NCBI RefSeq assembly: GCF_001039355.2
Contig: NW_019775347.1
Coordinates: forward strand, 438,900 to 470,113
DNA from: Lingula anatina
Lineage: Eukaryota > Brachiopoda > Lingulata > Lingulida > Lingulidae
DNA length: 31,214 nt
Direction of reading: 5' to 3'
Part shown: one piece after another, positions 1-11,341 of the stretch
How positions within the stretch are numbered: the first letter of the stretch is position 1
Layout: each line of letters opens with the position of its first letter
Translations under genes and position numbers: made by a program
The notes under the pieces: generated by a model
Database searches by the model: none
What the model was told of the DNA's origin: nothing
The model's input: only the letters and a program-made list of their open reading frames with translations

Positions 1-19
1 AAAAAATGAAAAACACCGT

Positions 20-446
20 GCGGGGTGGGTTGGAACACCCCTGACAGTGTTCCAACTGGCCCCATGTCAAATGTTCCGACCAGCCCCCATGACGTCATGG
101 CCTACTTATGACACTGTATTTCTTTAACACGTGGGAAGTGATTAAAAAAAACAACAGCTTTTTGAACATCAAGGTGGTCCTAAACGCTTTGCACAATTTC
201 AGTGATATAATCCTTATACTTTAGTTTACAGCACGATGAATGTCAAAAATATGAAAACTTACTTCGAGTAGCGAAAATAAGTTTTTTTCGCATAAAACTT
301 TTAATGCATTTTCGAAACTTCCACAAGTTTACCAGATGAATGACCATGCCACATGACATTTTTATGCTGAAGGAGCACATGATCGGTCTTGTGATTTAAG
401 AAATAAAGCCAATGTTCCAACTTACCCGCGTTCCAACCCACCCCGC
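20..446. mobile_element. MITE-like element with 17-bp terminal inverted repeats
   Basis: A perfect 17-bp inverted repeat bounds this segment: GCGGGGTGGGTTGGAAC at 20-36 and its reverse complement at 430-446. The interior has no coding potential. It lies in the intron upstream of the gene 1 TM exon. The sequence just to its right (451-505) resumes homology with the intron that follows the last ectodomain exon in genes 2 and 3, including a CT run. The missing gene 1 ectodomain exon should therefore lie just left of the window. A clear target-site duplication was not identified. Confidence 0.6.
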
Positions 447-489
447 TCTCCCCTATACTTTTTCTTCCAAATAGTCTAGAGATTCTAGA

Positions 490-504
490 TCTCTCTCTCT
501 CTCT
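490..504. repeat. CT microsatellite, gene 1 copy
   Basis: A short CT run at the same place in the ectodomain-to-TM intron where genes 2 and 3 carry longer runs (11309-11337 and 20091-20124). The shared position shows that the introns are paralogous. Confidence 0.8.
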
Positions 505-605
505 GTGTTTGTGTGTGCGCGCGTGCCGTCATGTTAACTTTTTATTTAACTTGATAGGCCTTCAACATGTAATAGTACTATCAATATCAATGTTATTCTA
601 GAGCC

Positions 606-893
606 CTCCTGCACAAAAATGCAGTAGTATTGAAGTAGCAAAGAAGCATTAACGCAGTAGTGGTGTGGAGCATATTTGCAGTAGAAATGCAGTATAGCCT
701 ACTGCAATTCTACTTCAAAATTTACATAGGGTTGTACAGAGGAGGAGCATTAATGCAGTAGATTAGCAGCATGATAGAAGCATGTTTCAAATATGCTAAT
801 TAGCTCCCAAATCGAAGCAGATTTGAAGCATGTTTGCAGTATGATTGCAGTAGTCTACTGCGCCGGAGTATCTACTTCGTTTTCGTGCGGGAG
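606..893. mobile_element. TIR element built of GCAGTA-like motifs
   Basis: The ends form an imperfect inverted repeat of about 22 bp (left CTCCTGCACAAAAATGCAG, right reverse complement CTCCCGCACGAAAACGAAG). The interior is full of GCAGTAG, AAGCATG and CTACTGC words on both strands. It is absent from the equivalent intron positions of genes 2 and 3, where the flanking sequences join directly. It is therefore an insertion specific to gene 1. Confidence 0.6.
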
Positions 894-988
894 CTAGCTA
901 GCTTGCATTTTGTTCGTTTTGTATAATGATGAAGCCGTGCACCTTATAATATATCCTGCTGATTCAAACTGATAACATTTCTTTATAG

Positions 989-1095
989 TACTGGTGCTAT
1001 AGTAGGCTCTGTAGTCGGTTTCATCGCCCTGTGTGTCATCATAGGAGTTGTCATCTGCTGCGCAACCGGATGCTGTGGGCAAAGAAGAGGAACAG
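989..1095 (+). CDS. Gene 1 TM exon
   Basis: This 107-nt exon has an acceptor TTTATAG at its left edge and a donor GTAAG at 1096. It encodes a GxxxGxxxG helix start followed by about 20 hydrophobic residues, CC...CC and QRRG. Genes 2 and 3 have TM exons of identical length and phase. Confidence 0.8.
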
Positions 1096-2010
1096 GTAAG
1101 AGAGAATGAAACACGTTCACACGCTTTTTTTTTCTTTCTTTTTTTTTTTTTTTTGGGAGGAGGCAGAACAGAAGAGGTATTGGGGATATTCTTAAAGTAC
1201 ATGATGGAGGATGACGAGACGTAGAGGGTTGCTAAACGTGGTTAATATGTGGTCCTAGCAAAAGAGGTCGAGTTCTAGAAACGCCACTGGGCGGCAGAAT
1301 TCAACAAAACCTGTATCGGGTAGGCTGCTGTATCATGGAACGCTGAAATCAAACACTGTTTTGCCGTTTTTGTGACATTGTATGCTATACTGTTTAAAGA
1401 GCAACAAAGAGAAAAGAGTTGTAAACGAGACATAATTGCATCTAGAACTACTACATGTAGAGTGTAGTACTGGACGCAGTGATACGTGGATTCTGGACAA
1501 TGTGTTTCATGTATTATGAGTATTTACATTTATTATAACTAAAGTAGACAAAAAGAAGAATGTCAATTACTGTTAACTACAGTGGATGCTGTAAATTTCT
1601 TTACAGTGACCAGACCCCCGGGTAACGGCATAGTAATGATGAACACGCCGCCAACAACGCAAGGTTACCCAGTTGGGTACGCCCCACCACCAAATACAGC
1701 GTATGGGCCAGGTATACCTCAACCGAATGCGGCTTATGGCCCAGGAACACAGCCACCGTATACAGGGTATGGGCCAGGAATTCCCCCTCAACAGCCGCCA
1801 AACACGGAGTTTGGACCAGGAATTCCACCACCACAGCCGCCAAACACAGGGTTTGGGCCAGGGATTCCACCTCCCAATAACCCATTTGGACCAGGATCGC
1901 CACCCAATGCAGAGGCAGCACCACTGGATGCCGCGAAAGGAGCCGGTAATGATGCTCCCCCTCCCCCATACCCGGGCACAGACAATACTTACACCCCACT
2001 CCAACCTTAA
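989..2010 (+). CDS. Gene 1 (3' part): Shisa/CYYR1-like membrane protein, TM and cytoplasmic tail
   Basis: Two coding exons are visible, 989-1095 and 1607-2010, giving 169 residues before a TAA. Exon one encodes the transmembrane helix (TGAIVGSVVGFIALCVII...) followed by a Cys-rich, basic stop-transfer (ICCATGCCGQRRG). Exon two encodes a Pro/Gly-rich tail with about six [YF]GPGxPPP-type repeats and a C-terminal PPPPYPG. Splice sites are CTTTATAG|T, ACAG|GTAAG and TTTACAG|TG. Phases (2 entering, 1 between exons) match genes 2 and 3 exactly. PPxY tails of Shisa and CYYR1 proteins recruit WW-domain proteins, and a WW-dependent adaptor role is inferred. The signal peptide and ectodomain exons are outside the window, so completeness is unknown. 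Family assignment rests on motif reading only. Confidence 0.75.
1607..2010 (+). CDS. Gene 1 cytoplasmic tail exon
   Basis: The acceptor TTTCTTTACAG precedes the exon. The reading frame VTRPPGNGI... runs to a TAA at 2008-2010. It is the longest tail of the three, with one extra QPPNTGFGPGIPPP unit relative to gene 3. It ends PPPPYPGTDNTYTPLQ. Long open frames on the other strand and in the +2 frame are by-products of the GC-rich repeat structure. Confidence 0.8.
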
Positions 2011-2050
2011 TTCATCTGGCGCAGATAGACTTAAATGGCCACAGTGTGCC

Positions 2051-2215
2051 GGTGTGGCAGGGGTGGCAGTCCTAGCAATGGAAGCCTGGGGTCCCATATG
2101 ATTAGTACAGGTCAGGGTAAGGCGAGGTATTGGGGTTTATTATATGGGACGAATGTCACCTGTACAAAGTAATTGGGAACGGACTATGGTTTCTAGCGGA
2201 CGACCATTCTTGTCA
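2051..2215. mobile_element. TIR element family A, copy 1 (proximal 3' flank of gene 1)
   Basis: The left end GGTGTGGCAGGGGTGGCAG and the right end GCGGACGACCATTCTTGTCA are near reverse complements. Between them are conserved words such as TTAGTACAGGT, TATTGGGG and TCACCTGTACA. The same element sits at the same place in genes 2 and 3. Confidence 0.6.
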
Positions 2216-3649
2216 TATCAGTTCTCATTTATCGCTGTGATGCATTCAGTCTCACCTTCGTGCCCTTTATGAACAAATCTCTACTTTGCTGAACAGAAGT
2301 TCCCTTTCATTGGTGTTTTAAGTCAAATGAGTGTAAAGTGATTTATATCTAATTCTGAATGTGTATCCGGTGTTAGTTTCTTTAACAGTGTCTAGTGATT
2401 GCAGCTTTTGTGTAAATAGAAGTTAAATGCTTATGTATACAAGGAAGTGTGTTTATATATCGTTCCCCATATCTTTTACACGTACTAAGTATTAGTCCAA
2501 TCATTAAATTAACTGGAGCTTGAATTTTTCGTGCAAATGTAAATTCAGCAAATATAAAAATGTGATTGGACACCACCAAATGTGATTTTATATATCAGAC
2601 TGCTTGGTATGTTTTTTATGTTTGAGTGATTATTTCGTGCCTGTTGTTAATCTTAAGATAAGAAGTACATGTACCGTTTCGATGGCCTTGTCTTACCGAA
2701 AGTTTTTAAAAGTAAATATTTAGATGTAAAATAATCTATCCATGTCGATTAATGAGTATTAAGATAGGACTTCAAAAATATGGAGAAAGACTATACTGTG
2801 AACATTTTGAACTTTTAATCAAATGTAATGTAATGTATAAGTTACCGAATTATGAATGTTTTTTCATCATTTAAGTGACGTGGGTCCCACTTACAAAATA
2901 ATGTGTTTTATTTAACTTTTAAGTAAAATAATGAATATTTCTATGGCTTTCTTTGAATTAAAGTCATATATTTTTGTTACGATATATATGTTCCTTTTTT
3001 CCTTTTTATTTTTTAGACCAAATCTATGTCTGGCAAAGTATTCTCTTTTCGTTAGTTCTAGATGTAAAATATTTTGAAAAATATTTTGAAAAGTTAATCT
3101 TTATCTATGTTCTGCGAATGGTAAAAGAGAATGTCTACAACTTAACTTACAAGAAACGTATGCTTATCATAAATAGTACAAGCAACTTACTTTGAATGCT
3201 TAGCTGTTACGAATAGTTGTAAAGTTGCTATAAAGGTAATGAAAAGTGAAAATTTCAACTTACATGAAACATCGGATAATTAAAATGAGATAATTACAAA
3301 AATAGTGATTATACAGCATTCTGCGAAATGATTTTGGGTCAGGGTTTTCAGTGCATAGCAGCCATATATTATTACTCGAGAATCATCATATATACACAAG
3401 AAAAAATATATATTTTATTTAGTATTTTAGGTACGTGGCATGCATTGTGACCTAAGGCAGAATGACTTAGAGGGAGAAATTAACTTAAAAGAAACATGAT
3501 TATTATGGGTACATAAATATGATCAAATTACATTGAATTCATAGTAATTAGGAATAGTACGTGGTGCGTGGTGTGGTGTGGCATATCAGAATGGGTAACA
3601 ATGGGGCGAAAACTGATATTGATACAAAGATGTAATGATCACCACTGCC

Positions 3650-3809
3650 GTCATGACAGGAATGGAAGTCCTAGGAATGGAAGTCCGATATGATGAGTAC
3701 AGATTAGGGTTATTCTGAATATTGGGGTTGGTATATAGAACGAACGTTACCTGTTCAGAGTAATGGTGAACGGACTACGGCTTCTAGCGGACTACCATTC
3801 CTGTCAGAC
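3650..3809. mobile_element. TIR element family A, copy 2 (distal 3' flank of gene 1)
   Basis: It begins GTCATGACAGGAATGGAAG and ends GCGGACTACCATTCCTGTCA, an imperfect terminal inverted repeat of about 20 bp, with the family A interior. Equivalent copies lie at 23296-23443 and 29776-29930. Confidence 0.65.
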
Positions 3810-3930
3810 CAATGTATCTTCTTTATACATACTAACATACTGTATATACATAAGCGTGTAACTAATTTTTGGATTAAACGGAACACTCATGCATGAATGA
3901 CTTGTGATTCTTCATCAATTGGTATTATGT

Positions 3931-5100
3931 GAAAGAGATCTACTCCATACTTTGTTAATAACATTCAAACTTTACCTCTAGCTTTGTCTTCAACAATAAA
4001 CTTGAGCGCACCCTTGTTTTTAAACCACACATTTTTTAAAACATGAATTTAGGACTAATGGTATCTATGGAAGGTTTTTGGCGACAAAAGTCTTTATTCT
4101 TATTCCTAATTTGTATCTCATCATTTGTTGAAAAATGTGTTTATATACATTTGCTCTTTCGTTGTCGAAAATCCTTCATGCACTGTCAATGGTTTTTCAC
4201 ATGATTGTTCTCTTGCAAGCTCTTTTAATCGTCATTTTCATTAGAACGATGGAATTGCTAATACACGTACACTTATTGCAGCTACTGTAGCAATATTGAA
4301 TTACGGATTTGGTTTGTTCATTATTATTCTTTATGCCTTGTACTTCTTTTTTTTTGGTTGATAATGGAAGTCTCCAAGTGTCGTGTTTTTGTCTGATTGT
4401 TCTGTCTTATTCATATCGGTGTAGCGTAAATAAATGGCAAATTAGAATGAAGTGGAAGTGACATGCAATGACCTTGTTTTAAAAAAAAGCACATCATATA
4501 AAAAGCCTCAACGTTGAAAACATTGAGTTAAAGNGTGGTTTTTGTTTAGTTGCAACAGCATATCCTGAAAGACTGTGGGTCCTGTACTCTGGTGGTAAGA
4601 TTTTAATACATTGGGTGTGGCCTCTATGTAGGTACATCAGTCTGGGCATTACTCTATAAAACTGTGCGGACCGTTTCGTTTGGCGCAATTAACTGTCTGG
4701 CAATGTCTGTCTTTTTCGCGCCATTTTGCCACAGATTAACAAACTTGCAAAGCACTGCATAGCTCATTTTACACACTGCAAAACCGACCACTTGCATGCA
4801 AAATTTCAAATTCTTCTATGCAGTAGTTGCCGACATATGGATACATTTCTGACAGAACCGTGCTTCGCCAAAGCCAAGCTTTGACCTGCCCTAAGGAGCA
4901 CTATCCAATTAAATTACTTCATATTACATAATGCAGCAGCGTAACAAACCTGGTATTCAGTTAATTGGAAGCGACACACCTGACTTCACACTTCTCCATT
5001 CACATATCTTATATGAGATCTTAGTTTTTTGAAAAAAGAACGCATTTCTACCTAGGCACACCTTCGAAACTGAAATATTCCATATTAAATGTCAAGTCTG
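3931..5100. other. Intergenic spacer, gene 1 to gene 2
   Basis: AT-rich sequence outside the duplicated unit. No gene-like open frame, RNA gene or repeat boundary was recognised. One undetermined base lies at 4534. A hydrophobic ATG frame near 4189 was considered as a signal exon and rejected because no donor in the required phase follows it. Confidence 0.5.
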
Positions 5101-5251
5101 TATAAAGCGTCTGTATGGTTCCTTGATTTTATGAAACATGTTACTAGTGACAGTTACCAAACAGCATAACATTCACAATAATAATTTGATCAAGTTCATA
5201 TTTATTTTTTAGTTTAATGCTTATTTTAGCCCATCTTTTTTACTTTTCCAG

Positions 5252-5428
5252 TGAGCGGGAGCGAATATTGCTGCCCATATTACACGTCATCTGGTAGTTA
5301 CAGAAGCTCGTTCTACTGTTTCGACTACTGCTGCGGGACATCTACCAGTAAATACTGCTGTTCCTCGTCCTATGACAGATACTACCCGAGTTATTCCTAT
5401 AGTTGGTTATGCCCAACTGCGACAAAAG
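5252..5428 (+). CDS. Gene 2 ectodomain exon 1 (Cys/Tyr-rich, symmetric phase 1)
   Basis: A 177-nt exon with acceptor TTTTCCAG and donor AAAAG|GTTCGT, 59 residues, phase 1 at both ends. It encodes SGSEYCCPYY...FYCFDYCCGTSTSKYCC...LCP, with eight cysteines, matching the other ectodomain exons. About 150 bp upstream is homologous to the sequence before 10318, 18625 and 28352, so it was copied with its intron end. It stands 4.9 kb before the next gene 2 exon and no signal exon was found before it. It may be a first domain of gene 2 or an orphan left from another copy. Confidence 0.7.
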
Positions 5429-6931
5429 GTTCGTACTCGGTACATGTACATTTTGTACAGTAAAGTTATCCTTTTGATCAATGAAATACATATTACCTTG
5501 GTCACTAAGGTTTATTCCTACCAAAAACCGTTGCGAAATTCCTTAATCCGTTTTTACGTCCTACATTTCTGTTTATACTTTCACGAATGATTCAACCAGT
5601 TTCTAGCTATTTTCCGTATAAGATAGGTGACTCAAAATTAAAAACAATTCATTCAAAACCATTGGAAAATTATGATGACTGTGCATCTTCTTCTTTTTTC
5701 TTACAGATGATTTATTTGTATCACCTCTCAAATATATCTACTGTAATGACCTAAATAATTAAATATGGACATATAGTGAATTGTTTCACATTCATTAAAG
5801 ATTTCTCGCCAACTCGTCGGAATGACCTAAACGGAGTATATTCTTCAGAAAACATGTCCAACTAACGATATCTTTATCCAAATACACAAATTAAAAGCTC
5901 ATTTGGTAAATTTTAGGCTTTAAAATGCACGTGGTCGAGTTTTACCTTTACCACGTTTTTCTTCCACAGAAGTAATGCCTGGGCATACGCATACTTCAAG
6001 ATACCCCGAGAGCAATCACTGTCATTAAGGCTCGCGACCGTGTTTGAACTCACTTATTTTAAATATCCATATTAAACGTTATTTAAAAATACCAATACCA
6101 TTACCCCATGAAATAAAAGATATATATTTAAAAAATATTAAAGCCAACCAAGAATGTGACAGGTTGAGTTACCTGTTATTACCTGGCTTGGGAAGTGCGG
6201 CGGTGCGTAATAAACAGGTTTTATCGTAGACTAGCTATTAGTCAACTATCATGCATTTAAAATACATCAGCAGTTAACTGCTAGTAAGCTTGTCAAATGA
6301 TGACAGTTAATTTGAAAGACTTTCAACTTTTGATATGATCTAAACCACTTGAGGCGACCATATTCTCGAGTATCACATCTATTGTCACCGAAGTTAGTTA
6401 ATAATTCACGGAAGACCGTCACAGTCAAAGAAAGAAGATTGTCAACGAGTGCTACTTTTAGGTGAATCCCACGGCAACACACCGAGGCATAACGAAAATT
6501 GCCCAACCCCTACAACACAACTTTCCTAAACTTCTCTGTCTGTATTTAGTCTGTATGCAGCTCAGCTGAGTCTCAAAAACCTTTATGGTCTTTTTCGTCA
6601 AAGTACCACGTGACCCAGATCTGTTGCTTCATTTTTGGCATATTGAGGTGAGGTTAATAAACACGCTTTTTACTACCAATAGATTGTTTTTATACATTTC
6701 AAAAGGTGGGGATCGATTAAAACATATCTCTAGTGTATTCTTGCAGTCGGTTTCCGGCCTACTTAACCCAGAACGAGGCTCTCATTTTAGGATAAGGGTA
6801 AAACATAAGCTTGCGCCCATTACTATCCGTTTACACCAGATACATGTTGTATTTACTTAATAGGCATGTTTTATCGTCTGTATCGAGTATATCTGTAAAC
6901 AAATACGCGTGACAACTGTTTGTTGATATTT
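5429..6931. other. Long intron or spacer after the first gene 2 ectodomain exon
   Basis: No coding, RNA or repeat feature could be supported here. Several open frames of 60-90 codons (for example near 6585) show no splice context, no recognisable motif and no copy in the other paralogues. Confidence 0.45.
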
Positions 6932-7360
6932 AGGCCACACTTTTTTATTTTTATGGATGACATCCTCTGGGGACCCCAAAATCGGTGCGAGCGGGCGAAA
7001 AAAAAAAAAAACAGTCCGAAAAAAAAAAAAACTGCTTAAGAAAAGTTATGTTTTCAGTACACAGCTGGAAACACTAATTTACCACAGAAACACGTATCAA
7101 ACTAACAATATGTCTTTATCCATGCTCTCAAAATATTAAAGCATTGTGAATAGGGCCTACTTCGTAGAAAGGTAAAAAGTCATGAATATATATANGCCGA
7201 GGATTGCCGATTGCATTTTCTGGCAAATTCAATAACGACGTTTGCGACAACCGACCTCCTTGGGGGGAGGGTTTTTTTTTTTTTTTTTTTTTTTTGGAGA
7301 ACGGACGAAAATCGGTGCGCGCGCAGGATGTCATCCATAAAAATAAAAAAAGTGTGGCCT
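6932..7360. mobile_element. Inverted-repeat element with 35-bp arms and internal homopolymers
   Basis: The left arm (6932-6966) starts AGGCCACACTTTTTTATTT. The right arm (7325-7360) is its reverse complement apart from one T of indel. The interior holds two A runs and a long T run, plus a directly repeated AAAATCGGTGCG word near each arm. One undetermined base lies at 7195. It is absent from the matching introns of genes 3 and 4. Confidence 0.6.
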
Positions 7361-9090
7361 TACTTAGCCTACGTATTAAGCTCAAGGAAATAGCCATCAA
7401 AGGGATTTTCTAGCGTCAGTGGCGACTTTATCAATGATGGTGGTGTACGATTTTTAAAGCAATTTTTCCTACTGGGACACTATGACCAATACGTACCAGT
7501 TCCTTAATATACAGTCGGAATTCTTGTTTAATAAAATCATTATCTAAATAAAGAAAGTCATCATATTCATATTATTTTTAGAAGTCTCAATTTGAAAGAT
7601 TTGATAAGCTAGAAAAGTGGGCTTGGGTAGCATTGCTTGTCGTGTTCAAAGTAGTAATGCAATTAATTTGCTTTCACAAAGAAGTTTTATTTGTCAATGC
7701 TATGTTTTTCATTTAAATTTCATTTTCTTCTGTTGCCTGGATTATGTTTGAAGAGACTGTAAAATACTTTTTCACCCTTTATAATTTCTGCAAAAACGTA
7801 AAAATATTTAACTAGAGGCCTGCCAAAATCATTTTTCATAAATAGATTCATCCATAATTATCCAATTAAACAAAAAGTTTTAACCAAATTCACTCAGCTT
7901 TAATGCTACTGGAAGGGGGGGCAATAATCACCAATAGCTTACAAGTTTTATCTTAAGTTTTCATAACTGGAAATAATTTGAAAAACAGCAATAATGCTCT
8001 CTAAATATTCTATTTTTCTTTATTTCTGAATGAGAGCCCCTTTTTAATACTTTTAAGTTGTCAAAATCTAAAATTCCTTTTCAAAGACAAATACAATAAC
8101 CACACCTGTAAAGATCATATCTGTTTTAGTTCTATTCACTATAATGACGTCCACAGATAAAATCACTTTCTTCTAAATAAACCACCTCAAAGGGCTCTAT
8201 GATTGTTTAAAGATCCAGGTAAGTTCTGTACCATCGCTATCAGTGGACAGATTTATTTGATAACAAAGCCATTGCAACCCCTTACCTGAAAAACAATCAG
8301 AACTGTCATTGCAGCTCATATGATTACAGTGTAAGAGAGGTGAATTTCAATCGCTAATAAAATCTGCATCAATCCTAGAAAAGGTACTTGATGGCCATTT
8401 CCTGACACTGAATGCCTATGTTGATATAATCAAACAGTTGTCAAGCTTTATTATCTACCGGTGTCAGAGATACAAACGATCAAATTTCATCATTTTAACG
8501 TAGGGAGTAATGGGGCTAACTGATTGTTTTACCCTAGTCGGGGCGTGGTGGCCATCTTGTGACGTCATGCCGACCGTAAGATTGAGTGCTGAATCTTCAA
8601 AATTCGAGTAATGGATTTTTACGTGTCTAGAATCCTTTAATGATATTTTATTCTTATCCAGAAACGCGGTGTTGTGTTTTTGTTAATTCAAAAGTTTTGA
8701 TAAGCTTGTGGCGAATTTTGAACACAAATATATTCAGTACATGTACTGTAGATACGAAACAATGGTGAAATAGATTTTTATTCACAATCTCACTTGAATC
8801 ATGGACATAATGAGATGCTATCCAAACGTATCTGATAACAAGATAATGCAATGTAGCAAGCCAATTACAGAGGTGAGACTTAAATCACAAAAATGATCAA
8901 GATCCACTTTTATGACCATTACCCAAGTAAATATATTCACGAAGTTTGCATGTGTACATGTCCACATTTATACTTGAATTAAAAGACCAATGAGGGTGTT
9001 TGTCAATCGTCTCTATGCTGTTAAGGGACTCCAATTTAAAGATGAAAAACTATTAATTATCATTCTCAAAGTGGAGCAGATCGTAGCCGG
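7361..9090. other. Intronic AT-rich DNA
   Basis: Nothing gene-like was seen. Open frames are short and AT-driven, and no clear homology to the other units was noticed. Confidence 0.4.

Positions 9091-9091
<1 letters not shown>

Positions 9092-9153
<62 letters not shown>
9092..9153. repeat. TA microsatellite
   Basis: About 31 uninterrupted TA units. It produces open frames of alternating Ile and Tyr on both strands that are not genes. Confidence 0.95.
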
Positions 9154-9154
<1 letters not shown>

Positions 9155-9943
9155 TTCAGAGCAGTGTTAATGTCAACTTTGTTAAACAATATTAAAAGAC
9201 CCACAGGTGCGTTTTTGTGGGTCACGAATGCGTGTTTGATGCCCCATTGCAACGAGAGCCCATATTGAATGTTTAAATTATTAATTATCATTACATAATT
9301 CGGGCTCACCTAAGCAAGTAACATAAACCTATTCATATAGCACACAGCAGTGTAAATGCCACCTTTATCTAAACCGTACGTAAAAAATAACAGACCTAAA
9401 ACGCTGTCAGCGAGTTGAATAAATCGGAGAGGAATTGCGTCATTTTAATTCAAGACACGATTGAAGGTTTCATTATTGCCGCGTCTCAGGCTTAATTCTC
9501 ACAAAGAGAGAAAAGCTTGACTCTAAATATATTTTCCAATCAGGTCATAGCTGAAAACAAGTATACTACACTACAATTGTACAATTTTGAATGCTCATTT
9601 TACGGCAACAAACAAGATTGCCTTTACCACATAGGGCATTTTGAATTCCTCCGTGAATAAACATATCAAATTCTCACATAGTTTCCAAATTGACAGAACA
9701 AATTGTACTTATACTTCATCTCTATAATTTTATTGTCTCATCCACCCGAAAGATTGACTCACGTTACCGCGAGCTACCTGCCCAAATGACACAAAAACTC
9801 ATCGACAACTGCAATTGAAAAGAAATTAAGCTGTAAAGAAATACCGGATAGGGATAGCCAAAATTAAAAAAAGTAACGGGTACTGAAGTGAGGTCCATAT
9901 ATGGGGATGCTTCCTGCTGCCTATGCTACCTGTATGACCATGC

Positions 9944-9979
<36 letters not shown>
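9944..9979. repeat. AAT microsatellite
   Basis: About twelve tandem AAT units directly downstream of a block (about 9815-9935) that is homologous to the ends of intron 1 in genes 3 and 4 (18261-18420 and 28010-28130). Confidence 0.9.
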
Positions 9980-9980
<1 letters not shown>

Positions 9981-10317
9981 AATATTTTAAATATAAATAT
10001 TAAAATTATTAAATATTTACAAAGAATGAAGGATGTACAATAAGACCAAATGAGTACGAAAATAGAACACAGACTCTCTATTTTCTTAAACAATATCTTG
10101 CGCAAATATAATCAAATGTAGATACATTTAAATCATTAAAATGGTTAAATGAAAAAACGATAAAAATAAAGGAAGGGAAGAGGGTGGTACATTAATCATG
10201 CAAAGTGTCTGTATGTTTCCTTCATTTAAGGAAACATGCTACTAGTAACATTTACTGAGTACAAAACAGCATAACATTCAAAATTATAATTTTAGCCCAT
10301 CTTCTTAATTTTTCAAG

Positions 10318-10494
10318 TGAGCGGGGGTGATTATTGCTGCCCATATTACACAGAAGATGGCACTTACACACCAGCGTTCTACTGTGAGCAATACTGCTGC
10401 GGGACGTCTTTCAGTAAATACTGCTGTGAAACGTCTCATTGGAGACTCATGACAGACAGTTATCCGTTTACATGGAACTGCCCCGCCGTCACAG
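10318..10494 (+). CDS. Gene 2 ectodomain exon 2 (phase 1-1)
   Basis: 177 nt, acceptor TTTTCAAG, donor ACAG|GTTCGT. It encodes SGGDYCCPYY...FYCEQYCCGTSFSKYCC...NCPAVT. It is more acidic and more diverged than the other copies (ETSHWRLMTDSYPF) but keeps all eight cysteines. Confidence 0.8.
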
Positions 10495-11308
10495 GTTCGT
10501 ATATAATAAGAGTGGAACAAAATTTTCACTTCGTCAGTATACAATGTTCTGGTACATGTTTGCCACCTTCGACGTTAATTGAAAACGGTGTGGTAGGACC
10601 ATTTGAGTTTTAACCTTCATTTTTTCCACCTCTGTATTTACAGTCCGTACGGTAGGTTCAGGAGAACATTGTTGCATGCGCATATTACACGTCATCTGGC
10701 AGTTACAGAAGCTCGTTCTACTGTTCCCAGTACTGCTGCGGGACATCTACCAGTAAATACTGCTGTTCCGCGTACCTGGGAATTATATCTGATATAATTC
10801 CCTGCTCGTACTCAAGCAGATATTATAGGAGTTATACCTATAGCTGGTAATGCCCGCTCGCCACTCCACCCACCCCCACAACAGGTGGGTTTGTAATAAT
10901 AATGATAATCGATTAAATTTTTCATTTGGTCTGTGTGTATACTGGTGCATGTTATCTACTATCGACGTTCCCACCCTTTGTTATGTTATGGTTCCCACCA
11001 TTTAAGTTCTGACCTTGACCTTTCTATTACCTTTGTATTTACAGCTAATTCAGGAGAATATTGCTGCGCATATTACACGTCATCTGGCAGGTTCAGAAGC
11101 TACTTCCACTGTCCCAAGTTCTGTTGCGGGACATCTATCAGTAAATACTGCTGTACCTCATCCTATAACAGATATTATAGGAGTTATACCTCTCTTATAA
11201 ACTGCCCCGCCCCCTTAAATACCTGGATTAGCTGGAGCAGCTCGACTACTACATCAGGCAGCATAAATGTGTACATATACATTTTTTCTTTCAAATTATC
11301 TTCAGTTG

Positions 11309-11341
<33 letters not shown>

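Larger units (their letters stand above)
2011..3930 (+). other. Gene 1 3' UTR and conserved 3' flank
   Basis: No coding frame. The segment is collinear with the 3' flanks of gene 2 (12471-13985), gene 3 (21511-23610) and the distal part of gene 4 (28981-30090). ATTAAA occurs in a conserved context near 2503 and an AATAAA occurs past the end of the shared block near 3990. Which of them is used for polyadenylation cannot be told from sequence. A GTGGGTCCCAC motif at 2880-2890 is kept in all four copies. Short open frames here are chance. Confidence 0.6.

Noticed and set aside
1573-2101. Long minus-strand and +2-frame open frames over the gene 1 tail exon
   Set aside because: They are shadows of the Pro/Gly repeat codons; the spliced VTRPPG frame agrees with genes 2 and 3. 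The same holds at 12175-12498 and 21001-21651.
4189-4290. Hydrophobic ATG frame as a possible gene 2 signal exon
   Set aside because: No GT donor in phase 1 follows and there is no similarity to the signal exons at 15708 and 25086.
6585-6860. 91-codon open frame
   Set aside because: No recognisable motif, no splice context, and not conserved in the other units.
4534-7195. Single undetermined bases at 4534 and 7195
   Set aside because: Assembly ambiguities in non-coding DNA; they affect no supported feature.
7698-7760. Second hydrophobic ATG frame (MLCFSFKFHFLLLPGLC) as a gene 2 signal exon
   Set aside because: A weak phase-1 GT exists and the distance to 10318 fits, but the flanks share nothing with the 5' flanks of genes 3 and 4.
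9013-9309. Open frames of repeated Tyr-Ile over the TA run
   Set aside because: They arise from the microsatellite; the same applies at 30281-30580.
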